Assembly (NCBI RefSeq): GCF_004340465.1
Contig: NZ_SLVV01000006.1
Span: forward strand, 124,001 to 188,000
Direction of reading: 5' to 3'
Source of the DNA: Mesobacillus foraminis
GTDB taxonomy: Bacteria; Bacillota; Bacilli; Bacillales; Cytobacillaceae
Length of the DNA stretch: 64,000 nt
In this document: positions 17,201-27,205 of the stretch, one piece after another
Numbering within the stretch: the stretch's first letter is position 1
Layout: every line of letters begins with the position of its first letter
Program-made: the position numbers and the translations under genes
Notes under the pieces: model-generated
Database searches by the model: none
The model's input: only the letters and a program-made list of their open reading frames with translations
What the model was told of the DNA's origin: nothing

Positions 17201-17744
17201 TAAAAGCCGATTGAATTCCAATAAAAGCCGCTTTAACATTCAGCATGTCCTGGCTCGTTTCCAGCAGGAGGATGTCCACGTTTCCGTCCAGCAGCGCGAG
17301 GGCCTGCTCTTCATATGCTGCCGTCATTTCTTCAAAGGTTGCCCCGCCGGTTACGCTAAGGGTTTTGGTTGTTGGACCCATGGAGCCGGCTACAAAACGC
17401 GGCCATTCAGGAGTGGACATTTCATCCGCCACTTTTCTGGCAATGTCGGCAGCAACTTTGTTGATTTCATAGGCCTTATGGCCAATTCCGTACTCATCAA
17501 GGACAAGGCTGGCACCTCCGAAGGTATTGGTTTCAACAATATCTGCTCCAGCCTCGAAATATTCCCGGTGTATCTGTTCAATGACTTGTGGGGCAGTCAG
17601 GTTCAGGTTTTCATTGCAGCCTTCAAATTCTTCGCCGCCAAAATCGTCAGCAGACAGATCTGCCTGCTGCAGCATCGTACCCATTGCTCCATCCATAATG
17701 AGGATTTTCTTCTTAAGTTGTTCAGTTAGTGAAACTTTCGGCAT
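14295..17744 (-). CDS. metH: Cobalamin-dependent methionine synthase
   Basis: 1149 residues in the order: homocysteine-binding domain (1-~320, zinc ligands in GLNCATG and [10 protein letters not shown]), pterin/methyl-THF-binding domain (~340-620, starting [18 protein letters not shown]), helical cap and B12-binding domain (~640-870, cobalt-ligand motif DVHDIGKNL) and C-terminal AdoMet-reactivation domain (~900-1149). It transfers the methyl group from methyl-THF through methylcobalamin to homocysteine. ATG 17744 follows AAGGAGG by six bases; it overlaps the yitJ end by 23 bases. It depends on B12, and I see no metE here. Confidence 0.97.
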   Translation of the reverse strand: MPKVSLTEQLKKKILIMDGAMGTMLQQADLSADDFGGEEFEGCNENLNLTAPQVIEQIHREYFEAGADIVETNTFGGASLVLDEYGIGHKAYEINKVAADIARKVADEMSTPEWPRFVAGSMGPTTKTLSVTGGATFEEMTAAYEEQALALLDGNVDILLLETSQDMLNVKAAFIGIQSAFKQHGKELPLMISATIEPMGTTLAGQSIEAFYISVEHMKPISVGLNCATGPEFMQDHLRSLSGLATSAVSCYPNAGLPDEEGLYHETPETLAQKLEDFAKEGWLNIVGGCCGTTPDHIKAMAEKMKAYEPRQTENNNHHMVSGIEPFIYDDPTLRPIMVGERTNVIGSRKFKRLITEGKFEEAAEVARAQVKNGAHVIDICLADPDRDELNDMEQFIIEAVKKVKVPLVIDSTDEQVLERALKYSQGKAIINSINLEDGEERFEAIVPLIHKFGAAVVVGTIDEKGMGVTAERKLEIAKRSYDLLVNKYKIAPQDLIFDPLVFPVGTGDEQYIGSAKATVDGIRKIKEALPETQAILGISNVSFGLPPVGREVLNSVFLYHCTQAGLDYAIVNTEKLERFASISKEEVAMAEDLLFRTTDETLAKFTEFYRGKKKESKNSIPDMTLEERLAYYVVEGTKEGLIPDLDAALEAYPAPLDIINGPLMDGMKEVGRLFNDNQLIVAEVLQSAEVMKAAVSHLEPHMEKNETSSTKGKVILATVKGDVHDIGKNLVDIILSNNGYNVVDLGIKVNPTSLIEAVKKEQPDIVGLSGLLVKSAQQMVLTAHDMKQAGIDVPILVGGAALTRKFTDNKISREYDGVVLYAKDAMNGLSLANSLQEPEEYEKYLSEKKAKLEAVPAIQEPAASSRTATAVLTRPRTTTKAPIFIPQDTKRHLLASYSLDHIEPYINQQMLIGHHLGVKGKVDRLLAEGNEKAVKVYEVVQSLLQEAKANNWIQPKAVYQFFPAQADGNKIHIYDPEKPGRIIETFDFPRQDSDPGLCLADYIRPVGDNEIDYVGFFAVTAGNGIRQAAEKLKSEGRFLENHTLQALALETAEGFAELIHRQMRDRWGFPDPLTMSMKDRFSAKYQGQRFSFGYPACPDLEDQQKLFKLIQPEDIGIQLTDGCMMDPEASVSAIVFSHPEARYFNVMR

Positions 17745-19590
17745 TTTGTTTCCTCCTTGATAGACGATCGCTGTATTCCCGGGCATAAGCGGCAAGCTCG
17801 ACGGTCATTTCATAGTTCATGAACGGTGTAATCAAATAAATCCCGTTAAAAAGCTCTGCAGCTGCTTCAATTAATGATTTGGTAATGGCAATCCCTTCAC
17901 GTTTTGACTGGACAGGATCATGTTTGAACTCTGCCATCTTGTCAAGAATATTCTGGGAAATTTTGATGCCAGGAACCTCATTATGAAGGAATTCAGCATT
18001 CTTGCTTCCTGTCAGCGGCATGAGACCGATGTAAACGGGTGTATCAAGGTGCTTGGTCTGTTCATATACGTCGAGGAGCAGCTTTTCGGAATATACTGGT
18101 TGTGTAATGAAATAATCCGCCCCGCATTTTATTTTCTTCTCCATTCTGACGACAGCCTTTTCCAGTGATCGGACATTGGGATTAAAAGCGGCAGCTATTG
18201 AAAAAACACCCTTCTGGCCTAAATCCTTGCCGGAAAAAGCGAGCCCTTCATTAAATTGCTTGATCATTTCAATAAGCTCGAAGGAGGAGACATCAAAAAC
18301 AGAGGACGCACCGGGAAAATCCCCAACCCTTGCTGGATCTCCTGTAATGGCAAGGACATCATGAAGTCCAAGTGTGTGGAGCCCCATCAAATGGGATTGA
18401 AGTCCAATTACATTCCGGTCACGGCAGGTCAGGTGGACAAGCGGACGGAGACCGACTTGTTCCTTAACTAAGTGGCCGAGAGCAGAATTGGATATCCTAG
18501 GTGATGCCAGGGAATTGTCTGCCAGTGTCAAAGCATCGATTCCTGCTTCCTTTAAAGCTTTTGCACCTTCAAAAAAGCGGGTTGTATCCAGCTTGCGAGG
18601 CGGATCCAGTTCCACGATGACCGAAGGGCGTTCTTTCACCATTTCCTGCAGCGGCCGTTCCTTTCTTATGACAGGGGAGGACTTGACTTCAATATTTGTA
18701 TTTTTAAAGGTCACTTTCTTTTCGGTCACAGGATCCAGATCATTTAACTCTGTTGCAAAGGCCCGGATATGCTCAGGTGTTGTACCGCAGCAGCCTCCGA
18801 GAAGCCTGATTCCCTGATCACGAAATCTTCGTGCTGACTGTCTGAAATAATCGGCACTGCTTTCAAAATGAAACTTACCATCTGTATAGGCTGGCAGGCC
18901 GGCATTTGGGTAGGCGGATAGAAACGCTTTTTTCGGAAGCTCGACTTGTTCAAGCGAGGTTATCATGTGGTGCGGGCCGAGGCGGCAATTAAGCCCCACG
19001 ACATCGGCTCCAATTCCTTCCAGACGTTTTAGAGCCTCATTTACAGGTGTCTGATCCTGCATGAAGCCCGATTCCTGGAGTGATACCTGGGCAATCAGCG
19101 GGATGTCGGTTTCCTTCCGGGCAATAGCAAGCACTGTCTCGATTTCCTGCAGGTCGTAATAGGTTTCAAGCAGGATCCCATCCACACCTTCCAGAAGAAG
19201 GCAATAAAGCTGTTCGCGGAAACTTCGCTTAATTTCTTCCAGTGAAATGGTGTTGGGCCTGATTCCGCGGTTTCCTCCTATTGTCCCCAAAATGTACGCA
19301 TTATGGCCGGCAGCTGCCTGGCGTGCCAGCCTGGCAGCAGAGCTGTTGATTTCTTTCACATGATCTTCTAGCCCATATCTTTGAAGCTTCAGGTAGTTGG
19401 CTGCATAGGTGTTTGTCTGGATGATATCGGCACCTGCCTCGATATAGGCGGTGTGGATTTTAACAATCTCATCCGGGTGGGAAAGGTTCAGTTCCTCAAA
19501 GCAAGTATCTGTACCAAAGGAATAAAGAAGAGTTCCAATCGCTCCGTCGGCGATTAGAATCTCATTCTTCAATCGGTCTAGAAATTTCAT
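17722..19590 (-). CDS. yitJ: Bifunctional homocysteine S-methyltransferase / methylene-THF reductase
   Basis: 622 residues. N-terminal half (1-~300) is a homocysteine methyltransferase domain with GLNCRLGP and the zinc motif [11 protein letters not shown]-terminal half (~330-605) is a MetF-type flavoprotein domain, with [22 protein letters not shown]-like [16 protein letters not shown] and FITQPVYS. It supplies methyl-THF to MetH in the next gene and may also transmethylate homocysteine. ATGA overlap with metC and 23-base overlap with metH show one cotranscribed unit. The fusion is normal for Bacillus YitJ. Confidence 0.93.
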   Translation of the reverse strand: MKFLDRLKNEILIADGAIGTLLYSFGTDTCFEELNLSHPDEIVKIHTAYIEAGADIIQTNTYAANYLKLQRYGLEDHVKEINSSAARLARQAAAGHNAYILGTIGGNRGIRPNTISLEEIKRSFREQLYCLLLEGVDGILLETYYDLQEIETVLAIARKETDIPLIAQVSLQESGFMQDQTPVNEALKRLEGIGADVVGLNCRLGPHHMITSLEQVELPKKAFLSAYPNAGLPAYTDGKFHFESSADYFRQSARRFRDQGIRLLGGCCGTTPEHIRAFATELNDLDPVTEKKVTFKNTNIEVKSSPVIRKERPLQEMVKERPSVIVELDPPRKLDTTRFFEGAKALKEAGIDALTLADNSLASPRISNSALGHLVKEQVGLRPLVHLTCRDRNVIGLQSHLMGLHTLGLHDVLAITGDPARVGDFPGASSVFDVSSFELIEMIKQFNEGLAFSGKDLGQKGVFSIAAAFNPNVRSLEKAVVRMEKKIKCGADYFITQPVYSEKLLLDVYEQTKHLDTPVYIGLMPLTGSKNAEFLHNEVPGIKISQNILDKMAEFKHDPVQSKREGIAITKSLIEAAAELFNGIYLITPFMNYEMTVELAAYAREYSDRLSRRKQNAESFTN

Positions 19591-20774
19591 CTTATTCCTC
19601 CTTGATGGCTTGCATGGGCTGAGCTAACCCTCAAGGACTCTGCAAAATCCTTGATCATGTCATCAGCGGATTCAAGACCTACCGAAAGGCGGAGCAGGCT
19701 GCCGGAGATTCCCCGCTTCTCACGTTCCTCTGCAGGCATGGCCGCATGTGACATTTTCGTAGGATAGGAGAGGATGGATTCTACCGCTCCTAAACTTACC
19801 GCAAAAACAGGGAGCTTAACGTTATTGACAAAATCCTTCAGCAGCTGCTCAGACTCCAGCTCGAAAGAAAGCACTGCTCCGGGCCCGTAGGATTGTTTTT
19901 TATGAATTTCATATTGAGGGTGGTCCTCAAAGCCTGGATAATGAACCTTTTTTACAAGGGGATGATCCTTTAAAAAGTTGGCAATCTTAATGGCATTTTC
20001 CTGTGATTGCTGCATCCTTACTGAAAGCGTCTTGATTCCCCTCATCACCAGCCAGGCATCCTGAACGCCAAGCACCGCACCAAACGCGTTCTGCAGGGAA
20101 TATAGCCGGTTTCCAAGCTCTTCGTCCTTCACAACAGCGAGTCCAGAGACGGTATCACTGTGGCCTCCCAGAAATTTCGTCGCACTGTGGAGGACAATAT
20201 CGGCTCCAAGCTCAAGAGGTCTCTGGAGGTAAGGGGTCATGAACGTATTATCAACAAAGGTAAGGGCGCCATGCTCCTTGGCGATATCGCTGATTGCCTG
20301 TATATCGGTCACCTTCATCAAAGGGTTTGATGGTGTTTCTGCATAAAATAGCTTCGTATTTGGACGGACAGCTTCTTTGACAGCTGCAAGATCCGTCATA
20401 TCTACAAAGGTATGCTCAATGCCAAAGCGTGTCAGCACTTGGCTGACCATCCGGAAGGTACCGCCGTACACATCTTCCGTCACAACCACGTGGTCACCTT
20501 GGGAGAGCAGAAGGAATGCGGTTGAAATAGCCGCCATCCCGGAAGAGAAGGCAAACCCTCTGGTTCCGCCTTCCAATCCTGCAATGATTTCTTCCACTGC
20601 TTCGCGAGTGGGGTTCAGGCTCCGGCTGTAATCGTATTTGCCAAATTTGTCAACCGATGGCTGATGGTAGGTAGAGGCATACTGAACGGGAACGCTGACA
20701 CCTCCAGTGGCAGGGTCGAATTTATATTGATTGTGAAGCAGTTGAGTTTCAAATGAATAGTCATGGTTGCTCAT
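19587..20774 (-). CDS. metC: Cystathionine beta-lyase
   Basis: 395-residue PLP enzyme of the Cys/Met metabolism fold type I family. Seen: [19 protein letters not shown] phosphate-binding segment, [12 protein letters not shown] and the PLP lysine in [12 protein letters not shown]. It cleaves cystathionine to homocysteine, pyruvate and ammonia. Overlaps metI by ATGA. The pair metI-metC is the usual Bacillus order (formerly yjcI-yjcJ). Gamma-lyase activity cannot be excluded from sequence, but the operon and S-box support biosynthesis. Confidence 0.93.
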   Translation of the reverse strand: MSNHDYSFETQLLHNQYKFDPATGGVSVPVQYASTYHQPSVDKFGKYDYSRSLNPTREAVEEIIAGLEGGTRGFAFSSGMAAISTAFLLLSQGDHVVVTEDVYGGTFRMVSQVLTRFGIEHTFVDMTDLAAVKEAVRPNTKLFYAETPSNPLMKVTDIQAISDIAKEHGALTFVDNTFMTPYLQRPLELGADIVLHSATKFLGGHSDTVSGLAVVKDEELGNRLYSLQNAFGAVLGVQDAWLVMRGIKTLSVRMQQSQENAIKIANFLKDHPLVKKVHYPGFEDHPQYEIHKKQSYGPGAVLSFELESEQLLKDFVNNVKLPVFAVSLGAVESILSYPTKMSHAAMPAEEREKRGISGSLLRLSVGLESADDMIKDFAESLRVSSAHASHQGGIR

Positions 20775-21883
20775 CGTGCTACCTCCTGTCCTGCTTTAGC
20801 AAATGCTCCATCTAAATCAGCCATCAAATCTTCCGCATCTTCTATTCCAACGGAGAAGCGCAGAAGCCTGCCGCAAACGCCGGTAGCTTCGCGGACTTCT
20901 TTTGGGATATCGGCATGTGTCTGTGTAGCCGGGTAGGTGATGAAGCTTTCCGCGCCGCCCAGGCTTTCCGCAAAGGCAATAACCGAAAGATTCTGCAAGA
21001 ATGGATCCACCATTGATTCGTGCTTGATTCTAAAGGAAAGCATTCCGCCTCTTCCCGGGTAAAGAACATCGGTTACCGCATCATGATTTTCGAGATATTC
21101 AACAAGCTGTCCTGCATTGAGCTCATGCTGTCTCATCCTTAAGGCAAGGGTCTTCATGCCGCGCATTAACAGCCAGGAATCAAATGGGCTGAGTACAGCT
21201 CCAGCTCCATTATGGTAAAGGAACAGATCATCACATAATTCCTTCCCCTTTGCGACGATCAGGCCGGCGAGAACATCATTGTGCCCGCCGAGATATTTAG
21301 TGGCACTGTGAATGACGATGTCGGCACCCATGGCAAGCGGTTTTTGCAGCAATGGAGTGTAAAGGGTATTATCGACAATCAGCAGGATTCCTTTTTCCTT
21401 TGTGATTTTTGCCAATGCTTCCAGGTCGGCTGTTTCCATCAGCGGATTAGTCGGGCTTTCTACAAAGAGAGCCTTGGTACTAGGCGTGATAGAAGCAGTA
21501 ACCTCATCCAAATTGGCCATATCTATGTATTGACAGCCCAATCCCCATTTTTTAAATCCCTGTTCCAGCAAGCGGTAAGTTCCTCCGTACAAGTCCTTTG
21601 AAACAAGCCATTCATCACCGGACTGGAATAATGAAATAATGGTCAGGATAGCTGCCATGCCTGAGCTGCATGCAAAACCGCGGTCACCTTCCTCAAGGTC
21701 GACAATAGCCTTTTCCAAAACTTCCCTCGTTGGATTACCGGTCCTGATATAATCATATCCAGTAGATTTCCCGATTCCCTCATGACGGTAGGCGGTTGAA
21801 AGATAGATAGGAGGATTGACCGTTCCTGTCGCTGTTTCACTGCGATTCCCAATTTGTGCGAGTTTTGTGTTAATTTTCACCAT
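20771..21883 (-). CDS. metI: Cystathionine gamma-synthase / O-acetylhomoserine thiolyase
   Basis: 370-residue PLP enzyme, first gene after the S-box leader. Seen: YDYIRTGNPTREVLE, SSGMAAI, DNTLYTPLLQKPLAMGADIV and PLP lysine in HSATKYLGGHND. Joins O-acetylhomoserine with cysteine or sulfide. ATG 21883 follows AGGGAGTG by about eleven bases, a little far; GTG 21880 in frame is possible. Its product feeds MetC, YitJ and MetH in order, so the operon runs from activated homoserine to methionine. Confidence 0.93.
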   Translation of the reverse strand: MVKINTKLAQIGNRSETATGTVNPPIYLSTAYRHEGIGKSTGYDYIRTGNPTREVLEKAIVDLEEGDRGFACSSGMAAILTIISLFQSGDEWLVSKDLYGGTYRLLEQGFKKWGLGCQYIDMANLDEVTASITPSTKALFVESPTNPLMETADLEALAKITKEKGILLIVDNTLYTPLLQKPLAMGADIVIHSATKYLGGHNDVLAGLIVAKGKELCDDLFLYHNGAGAVLSPFDSWLLMRGMKTLALRMRQHELNAGQLVEYLENHDAVTDVLYPGRGGMLSFRIKHESMVDPFLQNLSVIAFAESLGGAESFITYPATQTHADIPKEVREATGVCGRLLRFSVGIEDAEDLMADLDGAFAKAGQEVAR

Positions 21884-21935
21884 GATTATGACACTCCCTA
21901 ATTCTGCAAATTCCTAGATTGTTATCCTAAAATAG

Positions 21936-22097
21936 AAAAAAGTCCTCTTAAGAAGAAGACTTTTTGTTAGATATCAAGGATCTTCTTCTTATCTGCCAAG
22001 TTTGACAACTTGCTGGACTTAGCACCTTTTCAGCCTTTTTGCCTGCTGATGGTTGCTGAGGCGTCACAGGGCCAGACCCTCGACCTCTCTGGATAAG
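21936..22097 (-). promoter_or_regulatory. SAM-I (S-box) riboswitch
   Basis: On the minus strand P1 (TTCTTATC/GATAAGAA) closes a four-way junction with the signature AGAGAGGTCGAGGG, GGCCC and CAGCAACC...GGTGCTAA segments (about 21987-22099). The 3' side of P1 (GATAAGAAGAAGA) can pair with TCTTCTTCTT in the terminator arm as an antiterminator. The terminator (21936-21966) has stem AAAAGTCTTCTT/AAGAGGACTTTT then T. When SAM binds, transcription of metI-metC-yitJ-metH should stop. Confidence 0.96.
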
Positions 22098-22272
22098 AAA
22101 TCTATTTCATTTTCAATTTTCTTAAACTTTACTACAGTAAAATGGTATATGTCAATGGTTTTTGTGAAGGAGTATAAATATAATGATAGTATGATAGAAG
22201 GGATTGTTTTATTTTATATTAAATAGCATGGAAAACCAGCTAGATAACAGTGATGCAACGGAGGTGATCTTG

Positions 22273-23721
22273 ATGAATGTAGTTTGGCTGAAAAGAGATA
22301 TAAGACTTGCTGATCACCAGCCGCTTTCTGATGCCTGCCGATTTGGAGAGACACTTGTTTTATATATCGCTGAGCCTTCACTCTGGAACACGGGCGATCT
22401 TTCCAGGCGTCATTTTGATTTCATCCTGAACGGACTGGCCGAGCTTGCACATAAACTGGAGGATCGCGGGGGAAAACTTGCCTGTGCCGTTGGGGAAGTT
22501 GAGGAAGTCCTTGAACAGCTCCTTCACACCTATGGAGCGTTCTCGCTTTATACATATGAAGAAATCGGCCCGCCCATCATAGAAGAACGGGACGCCAACG
22601 CAGCAAGGTGGATGGGGGAGAAGGGTTTGTCCTACTGTCCCTATTTTGAACTTCCAGCCTTTCAAAAAGGCTGGGAAGGAAAGCTGTCGAGGAAAAAGTG
22701 GGAGCTGGAAATGCAAAAGCCTTGTGCACAGCCTCCCGGCAGGATTCTTAGCCCGGATGTCGTGCCTAAGCGCTTTTATTCTGGCATTGAAAGAATAAAA
22801 GGCTTTCCCGTTAAAGGGGATGAGATTCGCTTTGGACAAAATGGGGGTGAAAATGAGGCGACAGATACGCTGGACTCTTTCCTGAAGGACCGGTGCATAA
22901 ATTACATTGATCGCCATCAAAAGCCGATTCCATCTTCCTTGTCTTCAAGCAGGCTGTCTCCCTATCTCTCCTGGGGGAATATTTCGGTGAAAACCGTCTA
23001 TCAAAAGACAAAGGAGGCCATTGCAGGTGGAATAGAGGAGAATCAAACCAACCAGCTTGAAGCCTTCTTGTCAAAGCTATATTTACATCACCAAACGATT
23101 CTGAATGCCAAAAATATGCCAATGGTATTTGAGAGATCCGTCCACAGCACTTTTGATTCACTGAAGGACGAATGGGATGCTGAGTTTTCCCGGCGCTGGG
23201 AGTCGGGGAAGACAGGTATTCCAATCATTGATGCAGCGCTTAGGTGCCTCATTCAGACGGGATGGATCAACAGCTCGTTAAGAACCTTGGTGGTCTCATT
23301 CGCAAGCCATACTCTTCGGAAGGATTGGCAAAGGACGGCCAGGGAGCTAGCTGGGCTTTTTCTTGATTACCAGCCAGCGATACACTATACACAGGTTCAG
23401 AAAATTTCAGGGACTTTTAAAGATGGCCCCATAAAAGTTCACAATCCCATCCGCTTTGGAAAGGAAATAGATCCTGATGGTGCATTTGTCCGGAGGTATG
23501 TACCGGAACTGAAGAACGTTCCTGATAAATATATTCATGAACCATGGCTTTATCCCGGCTTTTACTCTTTGGGGTATCCAGTTCCAGCGGTGGATGCCGT
23601 TCAGGCTAATAAAAAAATAAATGAATTATACCGGTCTCATAGACAGGAAGAAAAGAGGGTGCAGGGAACTCCTGCGGGTAAGAAAACGGAGGATGCGGAA
23701 CAGCTGTATTTTGATCTTTAA
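22273..23721 (+). CDS. Photolyase/cryptochrome-family flavoprotein
   Basis: 482 residues: N-terminal alpha/beta photolyase domain (VVWLKRDIRLADHQPL at the start), then the helical FAD domain with SRLSPYLSWGNIS near 235 and TGIPIIDAALRCLIQTGWIN near 320. ATG 22273 follows GGAGGTGATC, an almost complete anti-16S match; the frame-first start is not supported. The usual class I region between the helices (NGGWQW...TG.D) is missing and reads IHYTQVQKISGTF, so this is a divergent clade. CPD repair by light is the family role; another photoreceptor or repair substrate is possible. Confidence 0.82.
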   Translation: MNVVWLKRDIRLADHQPLSDACRFGETLVLYIAEPSLWNTGDLSRRHFDFILNGLAELAHKLEDRGGKLACAVGEVEEVLEQLLHTYGAFSLYTYEEIGPPIIEERDANAARWMGEKGLSYCPYFELPAFQKGWEGKLSRKKWELEMQKPCAQPPGRILSPDVVPKRFYSGIERIKGFPVKGDEIRFGQNGGENEATDTLDSFLKDRCINYIDRHQKPIPSSLSSSRLSPYLSWGNISVKTVYQKTKEAIAGGIEENQTNQLEAFLSKLYLHHQTILNAKNMPMVFERSVHSTFDSLKDEWDAEFSRRWESGKTGIPIIDAALRCLIQTGWINSSLRTLVVSFASHTLRKDWQRTARELAGLFLDYQPAIHYTQVQKISGTFKDGPIKVHNPIRFGKEIDPDGAFVRRYVPELKNVPDKYIHEPWLYPGFYSLGYPVPAVDAVQANKKINELYRSHRQEEKRVQGTPAGKKTEDAEQLYFDL

Positions 23722-23987
23722 AAAGGCAGTTTCTATAGTAAATAACGGAGAATCCATTGAGTCAAATTTTATAAAATAAGCCTCTTTCTTTTTTTTACTC
23801 TTGGACAATTGGCCGTTTGTTTATAGGCAATGAGCAGGATCGACCTGCACATAACCTAGTGATCTGTTAGGAGATTAGAAACCGCTGAAGGAAAAGACTT
23901 TTCGCCAAAGTCTGTCTCTCACCATAGAACAAGGAGGCCCCAAGTATCTTGCGACCTCCTTCTGTTTTCAGTTTAAAGAGGATTTGG
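23722..23987 (+). terminator. Terminator region after photolyase gene
   Basis: The hairpin AAGGAGG/CCTCCTT with a 17-base loop at 23931-23961 is followed by CTGTTTTC. It is about 210 bases past the stop. The rest of this stretch holds no gene that I can support. Confidence 0.5.
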
Positions 23988-24173
23988 TTATTTTTTATTT
24001 GCCTGGCGTCCGCTTTTCTTTTGGCTTTGGGACTTCGTATTCCCAATCTGAAAGTCTTCCCCTAGCTCGATATCATTTCTTTTATCGTGTTTCTCGGTTT
24101 GTTCCCTCGTTTGGTCTGTATTGTTCATGCCTTGTCTGGACATTGCCTTCAACTCGCTTTCTTTTTTTATCAT
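23988..24173 (-). CDS. Possible small hydrophilic protein
   Basis: Sixty-one codons, very rich in Lys, Gln, Asn, Asp and Glu: MSRQGMNNTDQTREQTEKHD is the middle, and QSQKKSGRQANKK the end. Such composition is common for short Bacillus proteins, but no start has a good ribosome site (MSRQ near 24140 follows only GAAGGC). It may equally be a low-complexity shadow. Function unknown. Confidence 0.35.
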   Translation of the reverse strand: MIKKESELKAMSRQGMNNTDQTREQTEKHDKRNDIELGEDFQIGNTKSQSQKKSGRQANKK

Positions 24174-24455
24174 TCTTAATATGCTCGAATACGAAAATAA
24201 ATTTCTGAAAATGCCTGATGAACATAATTTGGATATTCTTATCCAGTAATTTACCTTACATTTTTTCCCTGGAGCGGTATAGAATCAACTGCTCTGGGAG
24301 GGATTTTTACAAGCGGGAAAATCGTATTCATGGGTTACTGATGCGTGTCCTTAAATAGTCAGCGAGGGGTGGAGTAAGTATTCGATCAGCCTCCTGGTGG
24401 GGCCAAAAGGTATTTCTTTCTAAGCGCTTTTAAAATTGAGAATTGACTATAGCAT
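24174..24455. other. Gene-less stretch upstream of araR
   Basis: No gene. It contains a cre-like core AAGCGCTT at 24422-24429. Confidence 0.35.
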
Positions 24456-24485
24456 CACCACTGCGTTTATACGGTGGTGTTTTTT
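24456..24485 (+). terminator. Isolated terminator upstream of araR
   Basis: Stem CACCAC/GTGGTG followed by six T, in plus orientation, 15 bases before the first AraR box. No plus-strand gene ends nearby, so it may protect araR from read-through or end an undetected short transcript. Confidence 0.7.
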
Positions 24486-24499
24486 AAATTAAAATATTT

Positions 24500-24557
24500 G
24501 AATATACGTACAATTTGTAATATTATAATTAATAGACGAAGACACATACGTATAAGT
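24500..24557. promoter_or_regulatory. Pair of AraR operators before araR
   Basis: Two boxes with core TACGTA, at 24505-24510 (GAATATACGTACAATTT) and 24547-24552 (CACATACGTATAAGT). Core-to-core distance is 42 bp, four helical turns, matching cooperative AraR sites in B. subtilis. Autoregulation of araR is inferred. Confidence 0.75.
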
Positions 24558-24574
24558 CCTGAAGCATGAGAATT

Positions 24575-24588
24575 TGTAAGCGATTCCC
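24575..24588. promoter_or_regulatory. Probable cre (CcpA) site
   Basis: TGTAAGCGATTCCC matches 12 of 14 positions of TGWAANCGNTNWCA; just downstream of the AraR boxes and upstream of araR. Confidence 0.5.
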
Positions 24589-24646
24589 TAAATGCACTGA
24601 CTTGTTATCCCAGGAGAAAGGCGTTTACTAAAAAAGAGGTGTTACG

Positions 24647-25783
24647 ATGGCTACTAAATTAGACAAAGTGAAACAGGAGATAAAATCGCGGATTCTGGAT
24701 GGCACCTTTCAGCCGAATCAAAAAATCTCCTCAGAAAGTGAACTCATGAAACAATTTGCAGTCAGCCGCCACACGGTTCGCGCTGCCATTGGTGAACTTG
24801 TCAATAAGGGCTGGCTGTACCGTGAACAGGGAGCAGGGACTTTTTGTGCAGACCGGTCCATGGACAGCAGGTTAATGAGCGGGTCAAACCAGAAAAATAT
24901 TGCCATTATTACGACCTTTATTTCCGAGTACATATTTCCTTCTATTATCAGGGGGGCGGAGTCCTATTTAAGCAAACACGGCTACAATGTCAGTTTATTC
25001 AGTACGAATAATGACCATAGCGAGGAGAAAAGAATATTAGAAAAAATCCTGACAGAGCAGTTTGATGGGGTAATCGTTGAACCTACCAAAAGCGCATTGT
25101 CCAATCCAAATATCAGCTACTACTTAAATTTGGAGCGGCAGCAGATTCCCTATATTATGATCAATGCCTATTATGATGAATTGGAGCCGGTGAGCATTAC
25201 GATGAATGATGAAAAGGGCGGCTATGTCCAGACGGAGCACCTGATTCAGCTGGGCCATACGAATATCGTGGGATTTTTTAAAACCGATGATCTTCAGGGG
25301 GTCAAAAGGATGAAGGGTTTTATAAAAGCTCATCGAAAGTTTGGGGTCCCTATTAATCCAAACGGAATCGTCACGTATGATTCAAGCGGGAAAGCTGCCA
25401 AGCCAGTGGAGGCCCTTGCCAGGCTTTTATCGGTAGAGCAGAGTGCAAGGCCGACAGCGATTGTAGGATATAATGACGAGCTCGCGATCTTGATGCTTGA
25501 TGTTTTCAGGGAGAAAAGCATCAGCGTGCCAGAAGATCTTTCACTGGTTGGCTTTGACGATTCGTATATGGGAAGGCTGACGGAGGTAAAACTGACCACC
25601 ATCCAGCATCCGCAGAGCAAGATGGGTGAAACAGCGGCAAAAATGATTGTAGACATGATCAAAGAGAAAAACAGTCAACAAAGGAAGTCCCCTGAAAAAG
25701 TGGAATCGGTAGTATTTGAGCCTAATTTGATTTTACGGAGCTCTACTGCTTCATTACAGCTAAAAAAACATGTGACACTTTAA
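24647..25783 (+). CDS. araR: AraR, arabinose-responsive repressor
   Basis: 378 residues: GntR-type winged helix at the N-terminus (SESELMKQFAVSRHTVRAAI, residues ~26-45), then a LacI/GalR-type periplasmic-binding-like effector domain from ~80 with IAIITTFISEYIFPSIIRG, GFFKTDDLQGVKRMKGF and LVGFDDSYMGRL. This chimeric build defines AraR. It releases DNA on binding L-arabinose. ATG 24647 follows AAGAGGTG. Boxes before araR and before araP make it the local controller of the arabinose locus. Confidence 0.95.
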   Translation: MATKLDKVKQEIKSRILDGTFQPNQKISSESELMKQFAVSRHTVRAAIGELVNKGWLYREQGAGTFCADRSMDSRLMSGSNQKNIAIITTFISEYIFPSIIRGAESYLSKHGYNVSLFSTNNDHSEEKRILEKILTEQFDGVIVEPTKSALSNPNISYYLNLERQQIPYIMINAYYDELEPVSITMNDEKGGYVQTEHLIQLGHTNIVGFFKTDDLQGVKRMKGFIKAHRKFGVPINPNGIVTYDSSGKAAKPVEALARLLSVEQSARPTAIVGYNDELAILMLDVFREKSISVPEDLSLVGFDDSYMGRLTEVKLTTIQHPQSKMGETAAKMIVDMIKEKNSQQRKSPEKVESVVFEPNLILRSSTASLQLKKHVTL

Positions 25784-26257
25784 TCATCAGGGAATAACAA
25801 ACCGACAATTAATTGATTTAGAATATTTATAATAATCAAAATTTAGTATTGAAAATAGTCTAATAGTTTCATATAATCAATTTATAAAACATATACGTAC
25901 GTCTCGCTGGCCAGGAAACAAAATTACTGAAAATATTCGTACATACCAAAATGTAAGCGATAACAAACGGCCGGTCATATCATCAAATATATGAGTTAAG
26001 GTGGTGGTACCCTTTCCTTCGTCTCCTGTTAAAACGTTCGTAAATGTCATCAGCCAAAGAAGAAGAGCGACCTGAATCAAGGAAGAAGAAATGCAGCAAT
26101 GTGTTAGTTTTCAAAGAACAATGAAGTCCATTTGTCGACCATTCAACAACGAATCTGCGAAATACCTCCACAGCACCTACAGCATTGATTACAGACGGTC
26201 TTGAAAGATGAAAATTATTTCCAGTGAGTTCTCAATATTACAAAGGGAGGTTTTAAG
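25784..26257. promoter_or_regulatory. Regulatory region of the araP operon
   Basis: Two AraR boxes have cores TACGTA (25894-25899) and TTCGTA (25936-25941), 42 bp apart as at araR. Directly after them a perfect cre, TGTAAGCGATAACA (25952-25965), matches all 14 consensus positions. So the transport operon should need arabinose and be shut by preferred sugars. The remaining ~290 bases before araP hold no gene, giving an unusually long leader. Confidence 0.8.
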
Positions 26258-27205
26258 ATGTTACCTGCGTCGAGGGTAAGAACCCAAGAACTTGCCGAAC
26301 CAGTCAAGGAACCCAATAAGCTGTTTAAATTTTTAAACTCGAAAAAAGTGGTGCCTTATATTTTTGTTTCTCCATTTATCCTTTCATTTCTGGTATTTTC
26401 TTTGTATCCGTCTATTAAAGCGATTATCATGAGCTTCCAAAGTGTTTTGCCGGGTCAGATTACGTTTATTGGTCTGTCAAACTACTCAAGAGTATTTAAT
26501 CCAACATTCTATAAAGCACTGTCAAATACCACAATATACGTCATATTTACTGTACTGATTTTAACAATTATCCCGATTATCCTTGCTGTGCTTCTAGATT
26601 CTAAGCTAGTTAAATTTAAGACTATTTTTCGTGCCTCACTATTTGTACCTGCATTGGCATCTACGATTGTTTCGGGGATGGTCTTCCGGCTGATGTTTGG
26701 GGAAACCGACACTGCTGCGGCGAACCAGATACTGAATTGGCTCGGAATGGATTCTGTTGACTGGAGATATAATGCCTGGTCGGGCATGTTCCTGATGGTC
26801 CTGCTGTGCTGCTGGAAGTGGATGGGGGTCAATATCCTTTATTTCCTGGCTGGCCTGCAAAATGTTCCAAAAGAATTATATGAAGCAGCTGAAATTGACG
26901 GAGCAACAACAATGAAAAAATTCCTGTATGTTACTCTGCCATTTTTAAAGCCTGTCACAATATTTGTAGCTACTATCTCAGTGATTGCTGGTTTTAGAAT
27001 GTTTGAAGAAAGTTTCGTATTCTGGGAAGCCGGGTCACCCGGGAATATTGGCCTGACGGTTGTTGGGTATCTCTATCAGCAGGGAATTCAGCAGAACGAT
27101 ATGGGATTTGGTGCAGCCATAGGAGTTATACTGATGCTCATCATCTTCATCGTCAGCTTTATTCAGCTTATTCTAACTGGAGCCTTTAAAAAGGAGGATG
27201 CATAA
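26258..27205 (+). CDS. araP: Arabinose/arabino-oligosaccharide ABC permease
   Basis: 315 residues, six membrane helices, MalF-like. Seen: the cytoplasmic EAA loop ELYEAAEIDGATTMKKF (residues ~207-223) that docks the ATPase. ATG 26258 follows AAAGGGAGG. araQ begins immediately after its stop. With araN it forms the AraNPQ importer; no ATPase gene is here, which is normal because MsmX-type shared ATPases serve these systems in Bacillus. Confidence 0.92.
   Translation: MLPASRVRTQELAEPVKEPNKLFKFLNSKKVVPYIFVSPFILSFLVFSLYPSIKAIIMSFQSVLPGQITFIGLSNYSRVFNPTFYKALSNTTIYVIFTVLILTIIPIILAVLLDSKLVKFKTIFRASLFVPALASTIVSGMVFRLMFGETDTAAANQILNWLGMDSVDWRYNAWSGMFLMVLLCCWKWMGVNILYFLAGLQNVPKELYEAAEIDGATTMKKFLYVTLPFLKPVTIFVATISVIAGFRMFEESFVFWEAGSPGNIGLTVVGYLYQQGIQQNDMGFGAAIGVILMLIIFIVSFIQLILTGAFKKEDA

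Noticed and set aside
14388-17760. Several long plus-strand frames across the met operon (up to 313 codons)
   Set aside because: Antisense to metH and yitJ, whose full domain order is intact; peptides are low in family-like pattern.
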